A DNA stretch of 64,000 nt from Fodinibius sp964490705. Lineage in GTDB: Bacteria > Bacteroidota > Rhodothermia > Balneolales > Balneolaceae. The stretch spans positions 248,001 to 312,000 of the forward strand of contig CAZBCG010000001.1 of assembly GCA_964490705.1 (NCBI GenBank), in the 5' to 3' direction. The notes under the pieces are model-generated. The model had not been told where the DNA came from. It saw only the letters and a program-made list of their open reading frames with translations, and ran no database searches. How positions within the stretch are numbered: the stretch's first letter is position 1; each line of letters starts with the position of its first letter. The position numbers were made by a program, and so were the translations under genes. This document shows, piece by piece, positions 8,725 to 18,861 of this stretch.

Positions 8725-10176
8725 CAGGTTTGTTGTGCTATTACTGTGCCTATTGTTTCTGCCTCTTTTAATGACAATAAAATTGCCTGGTACGAGAACA
8801 GTCCAAGTAGCATTACGATAAGCCCCCCGAATGAGTTTATACTTTCGGTGGGTAGCGGCGGTCCCGAAATATCATGGCAGGCAAGTCCCGATCAGGATAT
8901 AAGTCAGTATGTTATTTTCGGCGGATCTACTGCGTCAAATCTGACTGAAATTACTACAGTTTCAGCAAGTGAAACGAGCTATTCACCCGCCAAGGATACC
9001 TCGGGATTTTACGCTATCAAAGCTGAAAATAGCACCGGGGTTCGCAGTGAGCTTGTGGGTCCGGTTAGTTATGTGAATAGCTCTCAAGAAGTTGACAATC
9101 AGTGGCAATTGGTAGGTAACAATATCCAAAATGAGATAGAGCTCGATAACATAAAGGCCTTTGGATTCAAGGGTGCGTACCATTCAGCTAGCACCCTGTC
9201 TTCATCATCTGGAAGCTGGATAAAGAGTAGTGAAACACAGTCGTTTGAGCTTCGTGGCAAAGGCCTTGAGTTTGATACCCTGCAGTTAGATCAAGGCTGG
9301 AATCTGGTGGGCAGCCTGGCCGACACCGGTTCTGTGGAAGATATCAATAAAATTCTCGACCCAACCCCCATCTACCGATATGATAGCGAAAGCGGTAGTT
9401 ATGAGGAGGTGGATAAGTTTCATCCGGGCGAAGGGCACTGGATTTATAGCATAGAGGCCGGATCGTTGCCCATATCGATTGACAGTCCTTTGTATGGACA
9501 AGAAAAAAGATCCAAAGATACTTCACCGAAAGAGCAGAAGTTTGACAAAATTGTATTTCGCACAAATGCAGCAAGCCAATCGTTCTTTTATGTGGATACT
9601 CCACTTTCGAAAGCTAAAAAGGCGGCATACCGGTTGCCACCTAAAGTTCCTTCACCCAAGCTGGATGTACGAACTCCCAAAAGGATTCCGAATTGGGGAT
9701 GGTTCTTCCGTTCGCCTAATGTTGAATGCAGAAGAGTATCCTGTGCATGTACGTGTGAAGGATAATTCTGGCAGCACGATGGGATATCGGATTAAAATTA
9801 ATCAGGGCGAAGATACGATCACCTTACCGCTGACTGAAGAAAATCCGCAGACAATTGCCGCTGAGTATGATAATATATACCTCTTGAGCGGCTACCGAAG
9901 GAAGAAATTGCGGTAGAAAACGAATTATCGCCGAACTATCCGAATCCGTTTAATCCCACAACTTCAATAAAATACAGTGTCGCAAATACTTCGGAAGTGA
10001 CGATGAATGTATATAATGTATTGGGGCAAAAGGTTCGAACCCTGGTCAATGAGACGAAGCAGCCGGGGAGTTACCAGGTCCGTTTTGATGCCAGCAATCT
10101 GGCCAGCGGAGTCTATTACCTGCGCCTGCAGATCGGACAATTCAGCAAACTCCAGAAAATGACATTAATCAAATAG
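8725..10176 (+). pseudogene. Broken T9SS-type surface protein (two frameshifts, 5' truncated)
   Basis: Readable protein in three pieces. Frame 1 (8725-about 9680) starts with a VCBS-like remnant (SASFNDNKIAWYEN), then a fibronectin-III-like domain and a region matching residues about 750-980 of the intact protein at 10397. The reading then continues in frame 2 after an AAAA run at 9679-9682 (to about 9890), and returns to frame 1 at about 9892 through NYPNPFNPTTS to a TAG at 10174. There is no start for a signal peptide; a TAG at 8722 closes the frame upstream. So the 5' part is lost and the rest carries two compensating shifts. Its 3' 243 bases are closely similar to the end of the next gene. 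Confidence 0.8.
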
Positions 10177-10396
10177 GGAATAAACGATATATATGATATC
10201 TAAACACTGCCGATGAATAGAATTCAAGAGTTGGACTTTTTGATTCTTTTTTGATAATGTGTAAGAGCAAGAGGAAATAGACTATACAATGTTAGAGAGA
10301 TTGTTACCAAGAGATTTTTCCTCATAAGTTCTTTCTTGCTTTACATTAATTTGAGATTATTCATCACATATAAATAATTGTGCTAAGGGGGTACAT

Positions 10397-13300
10397 ATGA
10401 TGCAGGTAAAGAGTAATGCTGTAAAGCTCCTATCTTTGGTTTTTATCTTATCATTTAGTTTTACAATGGTAGGTCAAGCTCAGCAACAGGCAGGAGCAGC
10501 AGAAAGCACCGACAAATCTAATCAAAAGCTGTTGCAGAAGGGGGTAAATCCATTTCAAACAGCAACAGCTTTAGATCAGGATGATTCTAAGTTTCATACT
10601 ACGGTATTTACATTTACGGATATTGTCGTATTTGCATATGCAAATGATACCGAAATTACTGTTGTAAACTCTGTTGGGGATACTACATTAAATATGACCC
10701 TGCAAAAAGATGAGTACCATTCGGCTTCGTTTAGTCCGGGTGTTTATCGGATTTTTGGTTCCAAATCCTTTACAACGTTAGTTGGAGATGCCACCTCAGA
10801 CCGTGTTCACGGATGGTATGCCGTTGATCAAAGTGGACGAGGAACAGCCACTTTGTTTAACACCTACATGATGCAGGAATGGTCGGGCGAAGAAGAATTT
10901 ATTATCTCTGCCTATGAAAATAATACTGAATTTACGGTTAGAAATTCCAATACCGGTGACCTGATATACGCCGGAGTATTGAATGAGGATGAGCAGTTTG
11001 CATTGCCGCAGACGCCGTATGATACTTATTTGCAAGTTAGTGCCAGCAAGCCGGTATCTGCACTTTCCTATGGAGATCAGGATTACTATGTGCCGGCAGA
11101 GAACGGGAGCTTTTCAGGACAGGAACTTTTAGGTTATTCAGCCCATATTGGAGATTGGACAAATAGTATTACAGTAACCGGTTATCATGATAATACCGAA
11201 GTAACGGTGTTAAATACTACCACCGGTGATACCATTAATACCTATACGTTAGACGAAGGCCAAGTCCATTCTGATCCTATAAATGAACCAACCTATTGGA
11301 AGGTTGAAGCCAGTAAAACTGTTACAGCCGGAAATATACCATACGCGGGCTGGACAGGAAACTATTCCTATATGACGAGAGCTGTTGATAAGTCCGGTGT
11401 TGGTTCTGGGAAACTTTTTTATCTCCCTACTATTGCCTCTCAGGTAAATGTATTTTCTTTTGAAGATGCAAACGATGTTAAGATTGAACGCCTGGGTGAA
11501 AATACTTCGTATCCCTATTCCGACACGACAATGGTCTTTGAGGGAACCCTTGACTCTGGTGAAGGGTACACATTTGATAGTTCGTCGGGCCGCTATGTTT
11601 ACAAGATAACGGGTAGTGAAAATCTTTCTGTTATCCAAAGTAACAATACTGCCGGAGCTGAATTTATGCCACTTAGCTTTGCCCAGGAGCTGCCCGATAT
11701 TGCAGTAAGTTCTGATGGTATTAGCTTTGATCCTGACAAGGATGATTATACAGAAGGTGAAGAGGTTAATGTAACAGTAGATGTTAACAACTACGGACCA
11801 ATCGATGCCTCTGAAGTAAAAGTTGAAATTTATCAAGGTGACCCTGATGGCGAGGGAGCTGCACCGCTATTGTATGAGACAACTATTCCGATGCTTGAAG
11901 GGGAAAGCTCTTCGACGGTTTCTTTTGATTATACAATACCCAGTGAGCCGGGTTTTCGGAGACTGGTCGTCAAGGCGGATCCCGAAAATACGATTGAGGA
12001 GTCAAATAATGATAATAACAAGGCAAGTAAGTCTATTGAACCCAATAAGGATTTACTGCCCCCATTAGCTGTTACGGTAGATGTTCCGGGCGGCCTGTCG
12101 CTAAATGAAAATGATGAGCTTGAGCCTAATCCATTTACTGTAGAAGCCACCTTTTTGAATACCGGAGACGTAGATGCCCAAGGGGTTTCCATAGATTTTG
12201 AGACATACGATGGGCTGGCAGTCGTTGAAGGTCAAGAAACGCAGTCTGTTGATCCTATTGCACCTAACGATCAAATTACACTTAGTTGGCAGGTTGAAGC
12301 TACTGTTTCTGATTTTGGTGCAAATAGGTTCCAAATACAAGTAGATGGCGACAATTTGGAGGGTAAGAATGTCAATCGCGCAGTAAATATTCCACTTATT
12401 TCTCCCAATAATGTGCAAATTACGGAAGGGGAAGAAGATGGAATTATCGAACTTTCATGGGATGAACACATGAGTGAAAACATCTCAGGTTTTAAAATAT
12501 ATCGAGGTTCATCGCTCGAAAGTCTTGTCGAAATTGCAAGCTTGGATCCTGGCACCTTGTCTTATACCGATGAGGATTTACCGCAAGGTACATTCATGTA
12601 CGTTGTTACTGCTTTTGCCGATGATAATGTGGAAAGCGATTGGTCGAACATTTTGGCTTACCATCACCGATCGGTGACTGAAGATTGGCAGTTAATCAGT
12701 TATCCCATGACCGAGCAGACGGTAGCACTAGAATCCTCGCAAGCCTTTGGATTTGATGGTACTTATACCAGAAGCGATGAGCTTCAATCCAAGAAGGGAT
12801 ACTGGTTAAAAAGCAGGGACGAAGAAACGATAGGTTTAATTGGTGACCCGATGTACAGTACATCTATAGATCTTAAAGAAGGATGGAATTTGATTGGTAC
12901 TGTCGCTGACAGTGTTGATCCTTCCCAGATCAAAGATCCCGGAGGTATTCTGACGGAAACGCCCATTTATAAATATTCTGAGGGCACTTATTCTGAGGCA
13001 AGTTGGTTGTCTCCGGACATGGGATATTGGTTGTATGCCGATGCAAACGGATCGATAGACATTGTAACTGAACCCTCAATGAATTCCGAAAGCAGTACCC
13101 CTGACCAATCAGACCAGTCCAAGCAGACGCTATCTGATCAGATTAGTCGCATTGTGTTCTCTTCTGGTGAGGCAGAGCAATCGTTCTATATGACGAGCTC
13201 AGTACTCAGTTCTAGGAACCAATATCAATATATGTTGCCTCCCAAAGCTCCTGAACCCAAACTAGATGTCCGAACAGAAAGCGGATATACTATTAGTGAT

Positions 13301-13777
13301 GACAAGGTAACAACCATAAAACTTACCGCTGATTCATATCCCGTAAAAGTATCGGTTCCAGAGGCTAAGAATATGATGCGGGATGTATATCGGCTTATCG
13401 TGTATGAGGATGGTAATGAAAGGTTTATTGACCTGGTCCCGGGCAAGGGTGGTACAATAAGTAAAGGCTATGATAAGCTGGTACTGAAACGATTGAAGGA
13501 AAGCGAGGAAAAGGTTGAAAATAGGATGACTGATAACTATCCGAATCCCTTTAACCCGACGACCTCGATAACATATACAGTTGCCAACACTTCGGACGTG
13601 ACTATGAATGTGTATAATGTATTGGGACAGAAGGTGCGCACGTTGGTGAATGAAAGAAAACAGCCGGGTAAATATCAGGTCCGCTTTGATGGCAGCAATC
13701 TGGCCAGCGGAGTTTATTACTTGCGTCTGCAGATCGGCCAATTTAGCAAACTTCAAAAAATGACATTAATTAAATAG
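10397..13777 (+). CDS. Large secreted surface protein with CARDB, Fn3 and T9SS-type tail
   Basis: 1126 residues. Signal peptide (MMQVKSNAVKLLSLVFILSF). Residues about 40-430 are repeats of a beta-rich unit (DNTEVTVLNTTTGDTI, NNTEFTVRNSNTGDLI) resembling IgGFc-binding-type N-domains. About 430-550 is a CARDB domain (NNYGPIDASEVKVEIYQGD); about 670-760 is fibronectin III (SGFKIYRGS). Then comes a region shared with the pseudogene upstream, and a C-terminal type-A sorting-like domain (NYPNPFNPTTSI ... GVYYLRLQIG). It should be exported and displayed or released. The AAGGGGGT ribosome site precedes the ATG at 10397. It sits 11 bases before the InlB-repeat lipoprotein gene, so they are probably co-transcribed. 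Likely adhesin; ligand unknown. Confidence 0.82.
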   Translation: MMQVKSNAVKLLSLVFILSFSFTMVGQAQQQAGAAESTDKSNQKLLQKGVNPFQTATALDQDDSKFHTTVFTFTDIVVFAYANDTEITVVNSVGDTTLNMTLQKDEYHSASFSPGVYRIFGSKSFTTLVGDATSDRVHGWYAVDQSGRGTATLFNTYMMQEWSGEEEFIISAYENNTEFTVRNSNTGDLIYAGVLNEDEQFALPQTPYDTYLQVSASKPVSALSYGDQDYYVPAENGSFSGQELLGYSAHIGDWTNSITVTGYHDNTEVTVLNTTTGDTINTYTLDEGQVHSDPINEPTYWKVEASKTVTAGNIPYAGWTGNYSYMTRAVDKSGVGSGKLFYLPTIASQVNVFSFEDANDVKIERLGENTSYPYSDTTMVFEGTLDSGEGYTFDSSSGRYVYKITGSENLSVIQSNNTAGAEFMPLSFAQELPDIAVSSDGISFDPDKDDYTEGEEVNVTVDVNNYGPIDASEVKVEIYQGDPDGEGAAPLLYETTIPMLEGESSSTVSFDYTIPSEPGFRRLVVKADPENTIEESNNDNNKASKSIEPNKDLLPPLAVTVDVPGGLSLNENDELEPNPFTVEATFLNTGDVDAQGVSIDFETYDGLAVVEGQETQSVDPIAPNDQITLSWQVEATVSDFGANRFQIQVDGDNLEGKNVNRAVNIPLISPNNVQITEGEEDGIIELSWDEHMSENISGFKIYRGSSLESLVEIASLDPGTLSYTDEDLPQGTFMYVVTAFADDNVESDWSNILAYHHRSVTEDWQLISYPMTEQTVALESSQAFGFDGTYTRSDELQSKKGYWLKSRDEETIGLIGDPMYSTSIDLKEGWNLIGTVADSVDPSQIKDPGGILTETPIYKYSEGTYSEASWLSPDMGYWLYADANGSIDIVTEPSMNSESSTPDQSDQSKQTLSDQISRIVFSSGEAEQSFYMTSSVLSSRNQYQYMLPPKAPEPKLDVRTESGYTISDDKVTTIKLTADSYPVKVSVPEAKNMMRDVYRLIVYEDGNERFIDLVPGKGGTISKGYDKLVLKRLKESEEKVENRMTDNYPNPFNPTTSITYTVANTSDVTMNVYNVLGQKVRTLVNERKQPGKYQVRFDGSNLASGVYYLRLQIGQFSKLQKMTLIK

Positions 13778-13788
13778 GAAATAACGAT

Positions 13789-14511
13789 ATGCGACTATTA
13801 AAAATCACGTGTTTTGCGATAGCGATTTCGATGACTTTCTGGGGTTGTACTACTGGTCCCGACGACAATAATGAGCCGACAGAATATAGCTTGTCAGCTT
13901 CCGCAAGTCCTTCTGAAGGGGGTACTGTTGATCCGTCCAGTGGCGATTTTGAGGAAGGAAGTGAAGTAACTGTTGAGGCAACGGCCAGCGAGGGTTGGAC
14001 GTTCGCAAACTGGACTGGTGATCAGGAATCAAGTGAAAATCCGTTAACATTTACTATTGATGGAGACACCGAAATTACGGCCAACTTTGAAGATCAGCGC
14101 TCGATGTATGCGATGGAACTTGAGGCAATCGATGCTGATGATACGCTCGGCCTCGGTTTCGGTCAGGCTGATGGAGCAACGGATGGATTTGATAACGGCA
14201 TTGATGAAGAGGCACCGCCACCGCCTCCCGAGGGAGCGCTTAACGCCTATTTTGAGATTGACGACCTTGATTTGTTTCAAGACTATCGAAGTAATATAGA
14301 CACCCAGGTCGAGTGGACGCTGCAATACCAGGTGGGCAGCGGAGAAGATCTGAAGCTTGAATGGAGCTTTTCGGATGAAACGCAAATTGAAGGTAGTCTT
14401 ACCCTTACTGATTCTGACGGTACTTTCGAAGTAGATATGCTGAGTGAGTCGTCGCATACGATCAGTGGAGCCACCTCAGGATCAGTGTTAATCCAGTATA
14501 GCCTGGAATAG
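13789..14511 (+). CDS. Lipoprotein with InlB-type B-repeat
   Basis: 240 residues. The signal peptide ends in a lipobox (MTFWGC, Cys about residue 20). Residues about 30-105 form one divergent InlB B-repeat (SASPSEGGTVDPSSG ... EGWTFANWTGD ... ITANFE). The C-terminal half is acidic and beta-rich with a run of prolines (EEAPPPPPEG) and is not recognised. It follows the large surface protein by 11 bases and precedes a strong terminator, so it is the last gene of that operon. It is probably surface exposed. A decayed copy of a similar repeat lies at about 31240-31447. Confidence 0.72.
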   Translation: MRLLKITCFAIAISMTFWGCTTGPDDNNEPTEYSLSASASPSEGGTVDPSSGDFEEGSEVTVEATASEGWTFANWTGDQESSENPLTFTIDGDTEITANFEDQRSMYAMELEAIDADDTLGLGFGQADGATDGFDNGIDEEAPPPPPEGALNAYFEIDDLDLFQDYRSNIDTQVEWTLQYQVGSGEDLKLEWSFSDETQIEGSLTLTDSDGTFEVDMLSESSHTISGATSGSVLIQYSLE

Positions 14512-14543
14512 CAGGAACTACATATTTATTCTGAACTAACAGG

Positions 14544-14588
14544 GCCGTAAGCTGTTGAGGAAGATAAGCTTACGGCTTTTCTGTTTTT
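14544..14588 (+). terminator. Rho-independent terminator
   Basis: GCCGTAAGCT pairs perfectly with AGCTTACGGC around a 13-base loop (14544-14576) and is followed by TTTTCTGTTTTT. It ends the surface-protein operon and separates it from the convergent AraC gene. Confidence 0.9.
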
Positions 14589-14636
14589 AGTCTGACCCTT
14601 AGATTTTAAGCTCCTAGAGAAAGGATCAGAGAAGCC

Positions 14637-15512
14637 TCAGTATTTTGTGATAATTTGATTGTATTCGCGAAATTTGCTGGGCGTACATCCCTTATTCTTT
14701 TTAAATAAGCGGTTAAAATTAGAGAGATTATTGAAACCGCAATTATAACAGATTTCCGAAATATTATGATTTGTTTCGAGGAGCTTGCGGCAGGCATGTC
14801 CAATACGAATATCAATCAGATAGTCTGAGAAGCTGCGTTGCGTTCTTCTTTTGAAAAAGTGGCTAAACGCAGAGTTTGACATATTTACCATTTGGGCTAC
14901 CTCAGATAACATAATATCTTCTTGGTAGTGCTCTTGAAGATATTCCACCACCTTCTTGATTCTTCGGCTCTTTTTGGGGATTTCAAACTCAGATTTAAAG
15001 GTAGAGCTGGCCAAGAGCTCTTGGTTCCTGGAGATTGCCAGGTCATATAAAATGGACAGGAAGCTTAACACCGAATCAAAGCCGTGGCTGTTACATAAAT
15101 CTAAGATCCGTTCTTTCATTTGCTCCTTAACGGGTTCCGAAAACGTAATACCCCGATAAGATTTTTTCAGCATCTCTTTAATGGGATTCATAAGCTTCCG
15201 GTCCAGCAATTTTTGATCAAATAAATCCTCGGGGAACTGTATAGTGATGACATGGCTGCCATTGCCCTCGTTATTGCCGGTCCATTTGTGATAGGTATTG
15301 GGACCGATAAAGACAAGGTCTGTTCCGGAGTATTCTAAAATAGAATCCCCAACGATGCGTTTGCCTGAGGTCTCCATGACCAGATTTAGTTCATACTCGG
15401 GATGGTAGTGAACCGAATAGTCAAATTTTGCATCTACGTGGTTCATTATAATGAAAAAATCGTCGGGCTGAACGGGCGTTATTTCACGCTTGATGGAAAT
15501 ATTTTCACTCAT
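14637..15512 (-). CDS. AraC-family transcriptional regulator of the adjacent polysaccharide locus
   Basis: 291 residues. N-terminal cupin-like sugar-sensing domain (about 15-110, with VHYHPEYELNLV) and a C-terminal pair of helix-turn-helix motifs (about 190-288; LSEVAQMVNMSNSAFSHFFK and ISEICYNCGFNNLSNFNRLF, ending GCTPSKFREY). Cytoplasmic DNA-binding activator. It is divergent from the susC gene across 245 AT-rich bases, the usual place for a PUL regulator; many PULs use hybrid two-component or ECF regulators instead. I infer it responds to an oligosaccharide from the locus. Confidence 0.88.
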   Translation of the reverse strand: MSENISIKREITPVQPDDFFIIMNHVDAKFDYSVHYHPEYELNLVMETSGKRIVGDSILEYSGTDLVFIGPNTYHKWTGNNEGNGSHVITIQFPEDLFDQKLLDRKLMNPIKEMLKKSYRGITFSEPVKEQMKERILDLCNSHGFDSVLSFLSILYDLAISRNQELLASSTFKSEFEIPKKSRRIKKVVEYLQEHYQEDIMLSEVAQMVNMSNSAFSHFFKRRTQRSFSDYLIDIRIGHACRKLLETNHNISEICYNCGFNNLSNFNRLFKKNKGCTPSKFREYNQIITKY

Positions 15513-15757
15513 TTCAAATAATTTTATTAATTAATGCACATAAATATTTCAATTGAGTATGATTGTAAAAAGGTGTTTTAAATCTTAAAATACGGTAATT
15601 TTATATTTTAGTATTAAAATTGTCATTAAAGTATAACAAAAAAACAGTAAAATACTAGTAGGCATATCAAATTATTTATTGGTTAAATGAAAGCAAGTGG
15701 GATCTTTTTCACTAAAATTGCAGCGGTAAATTTTCATTTTGAAATAAGGATGGTTTT

Positions 15758-18700
15758 ATGACTAAGCGAATAGGTACAAAGGTTGTAGCCGTGGTAGTAG
15801 CGTTAGCCTGTCTGCTATTTTTGCAACTGTCAGCACATGCACAAGACGGGACTACGGTTACAGGAACTGTAGTAGCCGGTGACGGAAATGTACTGCCGGG
15901 TGTTAATATTACTGTGGAGGACAACCCCCAGATTGGTACAAGTACAGGGCCGGATGGGACATTCGAATTAAATGTGCCTTCTGGCAATGTGACGCTTGTG
16001 TTTTCATTTGTAGGATTTCAGACAAAGCAGGTGGCACTTAATGGCCGTACAGAGTTATCTGTAACCATGCAAGCATCGCAACATCAGATGGATGAAGTGA
16101 TGGTTGTTGGTTATGGGACCACTCAGAAAAGTGACTTAACAGGATCGGTTAGTCAGGTAAGTGCTGAGGAGGTGGCCGACATACCGGCGAATTCGGTAGA
16201 ACGGCTGTTGCAGGGACGCGTTGCCGGTGTGCAAATAACCAATGCGTCACAAGATCCGGGAGCCGGTTCAACAGTTCGCATTCGCGGAGGTAGTTCGTTG
16301 CGCGGATCAAATTCACCGCTCGTTGTCGTCGATGGATTTCCGATCGGAGAGGCCGGTAACCTTTCACAAATTAATCCCGACAATATTAAGTCGATCGAGG
16401 TTTTAAAGGATGCCTCTGCCTCGGCGATTTATGGTTCTCGAGGGGCTAATGGTGTAATTCTGATTACGACGAAAGATGCTGCCAAGGGCGAAACCAATAT
16501 TTCGGTTAAGCAGCAAGCCACGCTTTCGCAGTTTACCTCCGAGCTTAATCTTTGGCGCGATCCGGTGCTGATGGCCCAGTTGAATAACGAAAGCCGTGAA
16601 AACGGTGGATTCCAGCCGCTGTATATCGGCGAAGAAAATGCAACAGGCGTTTACTATCCGTCGGTACGAGAGTTGCGAACCGGTGAATGGGGGCATCGTA
16701 CGCAGTGGGATGACATGGTATTCCGTGACTATCCCATTTCAAACAACACAACCATTCGGGTGCAGAGTGGAAACGAAACCACCAGTTTTAGCCTGAGCGG
16801 AAATTACTTTACCGATCGAGGGGTGTATATCGAAGATGATTACCAGCGTATGGGTTACAACCTGAAGGTAAATCACGAAGTCTTCGATAACCTGACAGTG
16901 AGTTTCTCAAACATTCTGAAAAAGGGAATTCGTGATTATAATGGCGGTCTGGCCTACTGGAGAAATCCTATCCGTTCGGCGTATGAGGATGATGGCACAT
17001 ACAACCTGGTGGGACCGAATGACTATTCGCACCCCATGGCCATTACCGAAAATCGGCAAGACCAAACCAAGAGCCTCGATATTCTGACGTTTATCAAAGC
17101 ACAGTGGCAGGTCCTGCCTTACTTGGAGATTACTTCCCGCTTTAATTACGATTACGGAGAGTCGGTTCAGGATACCTATTATCCCAATACCTATACCGAA
17201 ACGGGAGACTTTAACAACGGCGCGGCCGGTATTAACAACTGGCAAAGCAGAGATATCGTGTCAGAAACATTTGCCAATTTTGATAAGGCCTTTGGCGAAC
17301 GTCACAATCTTGCTGCCACGCTGGGGTATTCCTATGAGCGGAATATCTCTCGAAGCTCCGGCCTGAATGCCTATGATTTTGTGAACGAGACACTGCGCAA
17401 TGAAAATATGGGGGCCGGGAATCCCGAGCTGAACCAAGTTTCGAATGACTACACGAAAACGGAGCTTGTTTCGGGGATATCCAGAATTAACTATACCTAT
17501 AATGATAAATACCTGGCCACCGCAACGGCGCGCGTAGATGGATCATCCAAGTTTGGTGTAAATAACAAGTGGGCGTTATTCCCTTCCGGAGCACTTAGCT
17601 GGAAGGCCCATGAAGAGGATTTTGTGAGTGATTGGGGTGTTTTTGATCAGCTTAAATTTCGTGCCAGCTACGGTATTTCCGGCAATCAGGGAATTAGCGC
17701 TTATCAAACACTCAGCCGCTATGGTGTAAGCAATTATTACAACAATGGCCAGTGGGTAACCGCTATTGGGCCCGGTTACGAAGTAGGCCGCACCGGGCAG
17801 GGTGGCATCGAAGTGCTCTGGGGTGGAATTCCGAATCCCGACTTGAAGTGGGAGACGACGGCGCAAACAGATTTCGGTGTTGATATGGCCTTTTTCGACA
17901 ATCGACTGAACGTAACGATAGACTATTACAACAAATTTACAAGGGATCTGTTACGCGAGCGAATCCTGCCGATTTCGTCAGGTTATGACCGCATGTGGGT
18001 TAATGACGGTAAAATTCGCAATCGCGGAGTTGAGCTACAGATCGATTCGGATATTATTACCAAACAAGACTGGACGCTCGGCGGTAAATTGATCTTCTCT
18101 AAAAACCAAAATGAGGTCGTTAGTCTTGGTAATGCCGTAGAGTCAGGGTTGAATACCGATCCCAATACCGGGATGAAGTTTGAATACTGGGGCAATAGCT
18201 TGTCACAGTTTCGGGCTTATCCCAATATTCTGGGTGTAGGCGAACCGGTGAATGTATTCTACGGATATAAAGTTGATGGCATTATCCAGAGCTTAGAAGA
18301 AGGCGTCGAGGCCGGCCTTTCCGGAGACCTGGCGCAGCCGGGTGAATTTAAATATGTGGACATCAATGACGATGGCACCATCAACAGTGATGACCGGACG
18401 GTTATTGGTGATCCCAATCCCGACTTTACCATGAGTCTGGAGCTGAGCGGCTCATATAAAAACTTTGACGCCAGCATATTTCTCAATGGGGTGTATGGCA
18501 ATGATGTGCTGAATACGCAGGCCTTTAATCAGCCCAGTGAAATGCCCCTGCGATGGACGCCCGACAATCCCACCAACGAGTATCCCAGCCTGAGAGATGG
18601 ACGAAATACGTACCTTTCGGATTGGTGGCTTGAAGATGGGTCCTTTCTCCGCATTCAGAATGTGAATTTGGGTTATACCGCCAACTTGTGGCAAGACAGT

Positions 18701-18847
18701 CAGGTGCGATTCTTTGTGAATGCATCCAACGTCTGGACCTTTACGAAATTTGATGGTTACGATCCCGAGGTGGGGTCGAACGGGATCTACTGGGGAGGCT
18801 ATCCTCGTCTTCGCAAAATCACCATCGGAGCAAATTTATCACTTTAA
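15758..18847 (+). CDS. SusC-like TonB-linked outer-membrane transporter
   Basis: 1029 residues. Signal peptide (about 1-28), carboxypeptidase-regulatory-like domain (about 30-110, VTGTVVAGDGNVLPGVNITV), TonB-box region with DEVMVVGYGTTQKSDLTGSV, plug (IEVLKDASASAIYGSRGANG) and a 22-strand-type barrel ending TIGANLSL. Length and motifs are normal for SusC/RagA. Start ATG at 15758 has AAGGATGG just before it. With the SusD partner 14 bases downstream it forms the outer-membrane pump that imports oligosaccharides. It is the first gene of the PUL. Confidence 0.95.
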   Translation: MTKRIGTKVVAVVVALACLLFLQLSAHAQDGTTVTGTVVAGDGNVLPGVNITVEDNPQIGTSTGPDGTFELNVPSGNVTLVFSFVGFQTKQVALNGRTELSVTMQASQHQMDEVMVVGYGTTQKSDLTGSVSQVSAEEVADIPANSVERLLQGRVAGVQITNASQDPGAGSTVRIRGGSSLRGSNSPLVVVDGFPIGEAGNLSQINPDNIKSIEVLKDASASAIYGSRGANGVILITTKDAAKGETNISVKQQATLSQFTSELNLWRDPVLMAQLNNESRENGGFQPLYIGEENATGVYYPSVRELRTGEWGHRTQWDDMVFRDYPISNNTTIRVQSGNETTSFSLSGNYFTDRGVYIEDDYQRMGYNLKVNHEVFDNLTVSFSNILKKGIRDYNGGLAYWRNPIRSAYEDDGTYNLVGPNDYSHPMAITENRQDQTKSLDILTFIKAQWQVLPYLEITSRFNYDYGESVQDTYYPNTYTETGDFNNGAAGINNWQSRDIVSETFANFDKAFGERHNLAATLGYSYERNISRSSGLNAYDFVNETLRNENMGAGNPELNQVSNDYTKTELVSGISRINYTYNDKYLATATARVDGSSKFGVNNKWALFPSGALSWKAHEEDFVSDWGVFDQLKFRASYGISGNQGISAYQTLSRYGVSNYYNNGQWVTAIGPGYEVGRTGQGGIEVLWGGIPNPDLKWETTAQTDFGVDMAFFDNRLNVTIDYYNKFTRDLLRERILPISSGYDRMWVNDGKIRNRGVELQIDSDIITKQDWTLGGKLIFSKNQNEVVSLGNAVESGLNTDPNTGMKFEYWGNSLSQFRAYPNILGVGEPVNVFYGYKVDGIIQSLEEGVEAGLSGDLAQPGEFKYVDINDDGTINSDDRTVIGDPNPDFTMSLELSGSYKNFDASIFLNGVYGNDVLNTQAFNQPSEMPLRWTPDNPTNEYPSLRDGRNTYLSDWWLEDGSFLRIQNVNLGYTANLWQDSQVRFFVNASNVWTFTKFDGYDPEVGSNGIYWGGYPRLRKITIGANLSL

Positions 18848-18861
18848 AATAACGCAATACT

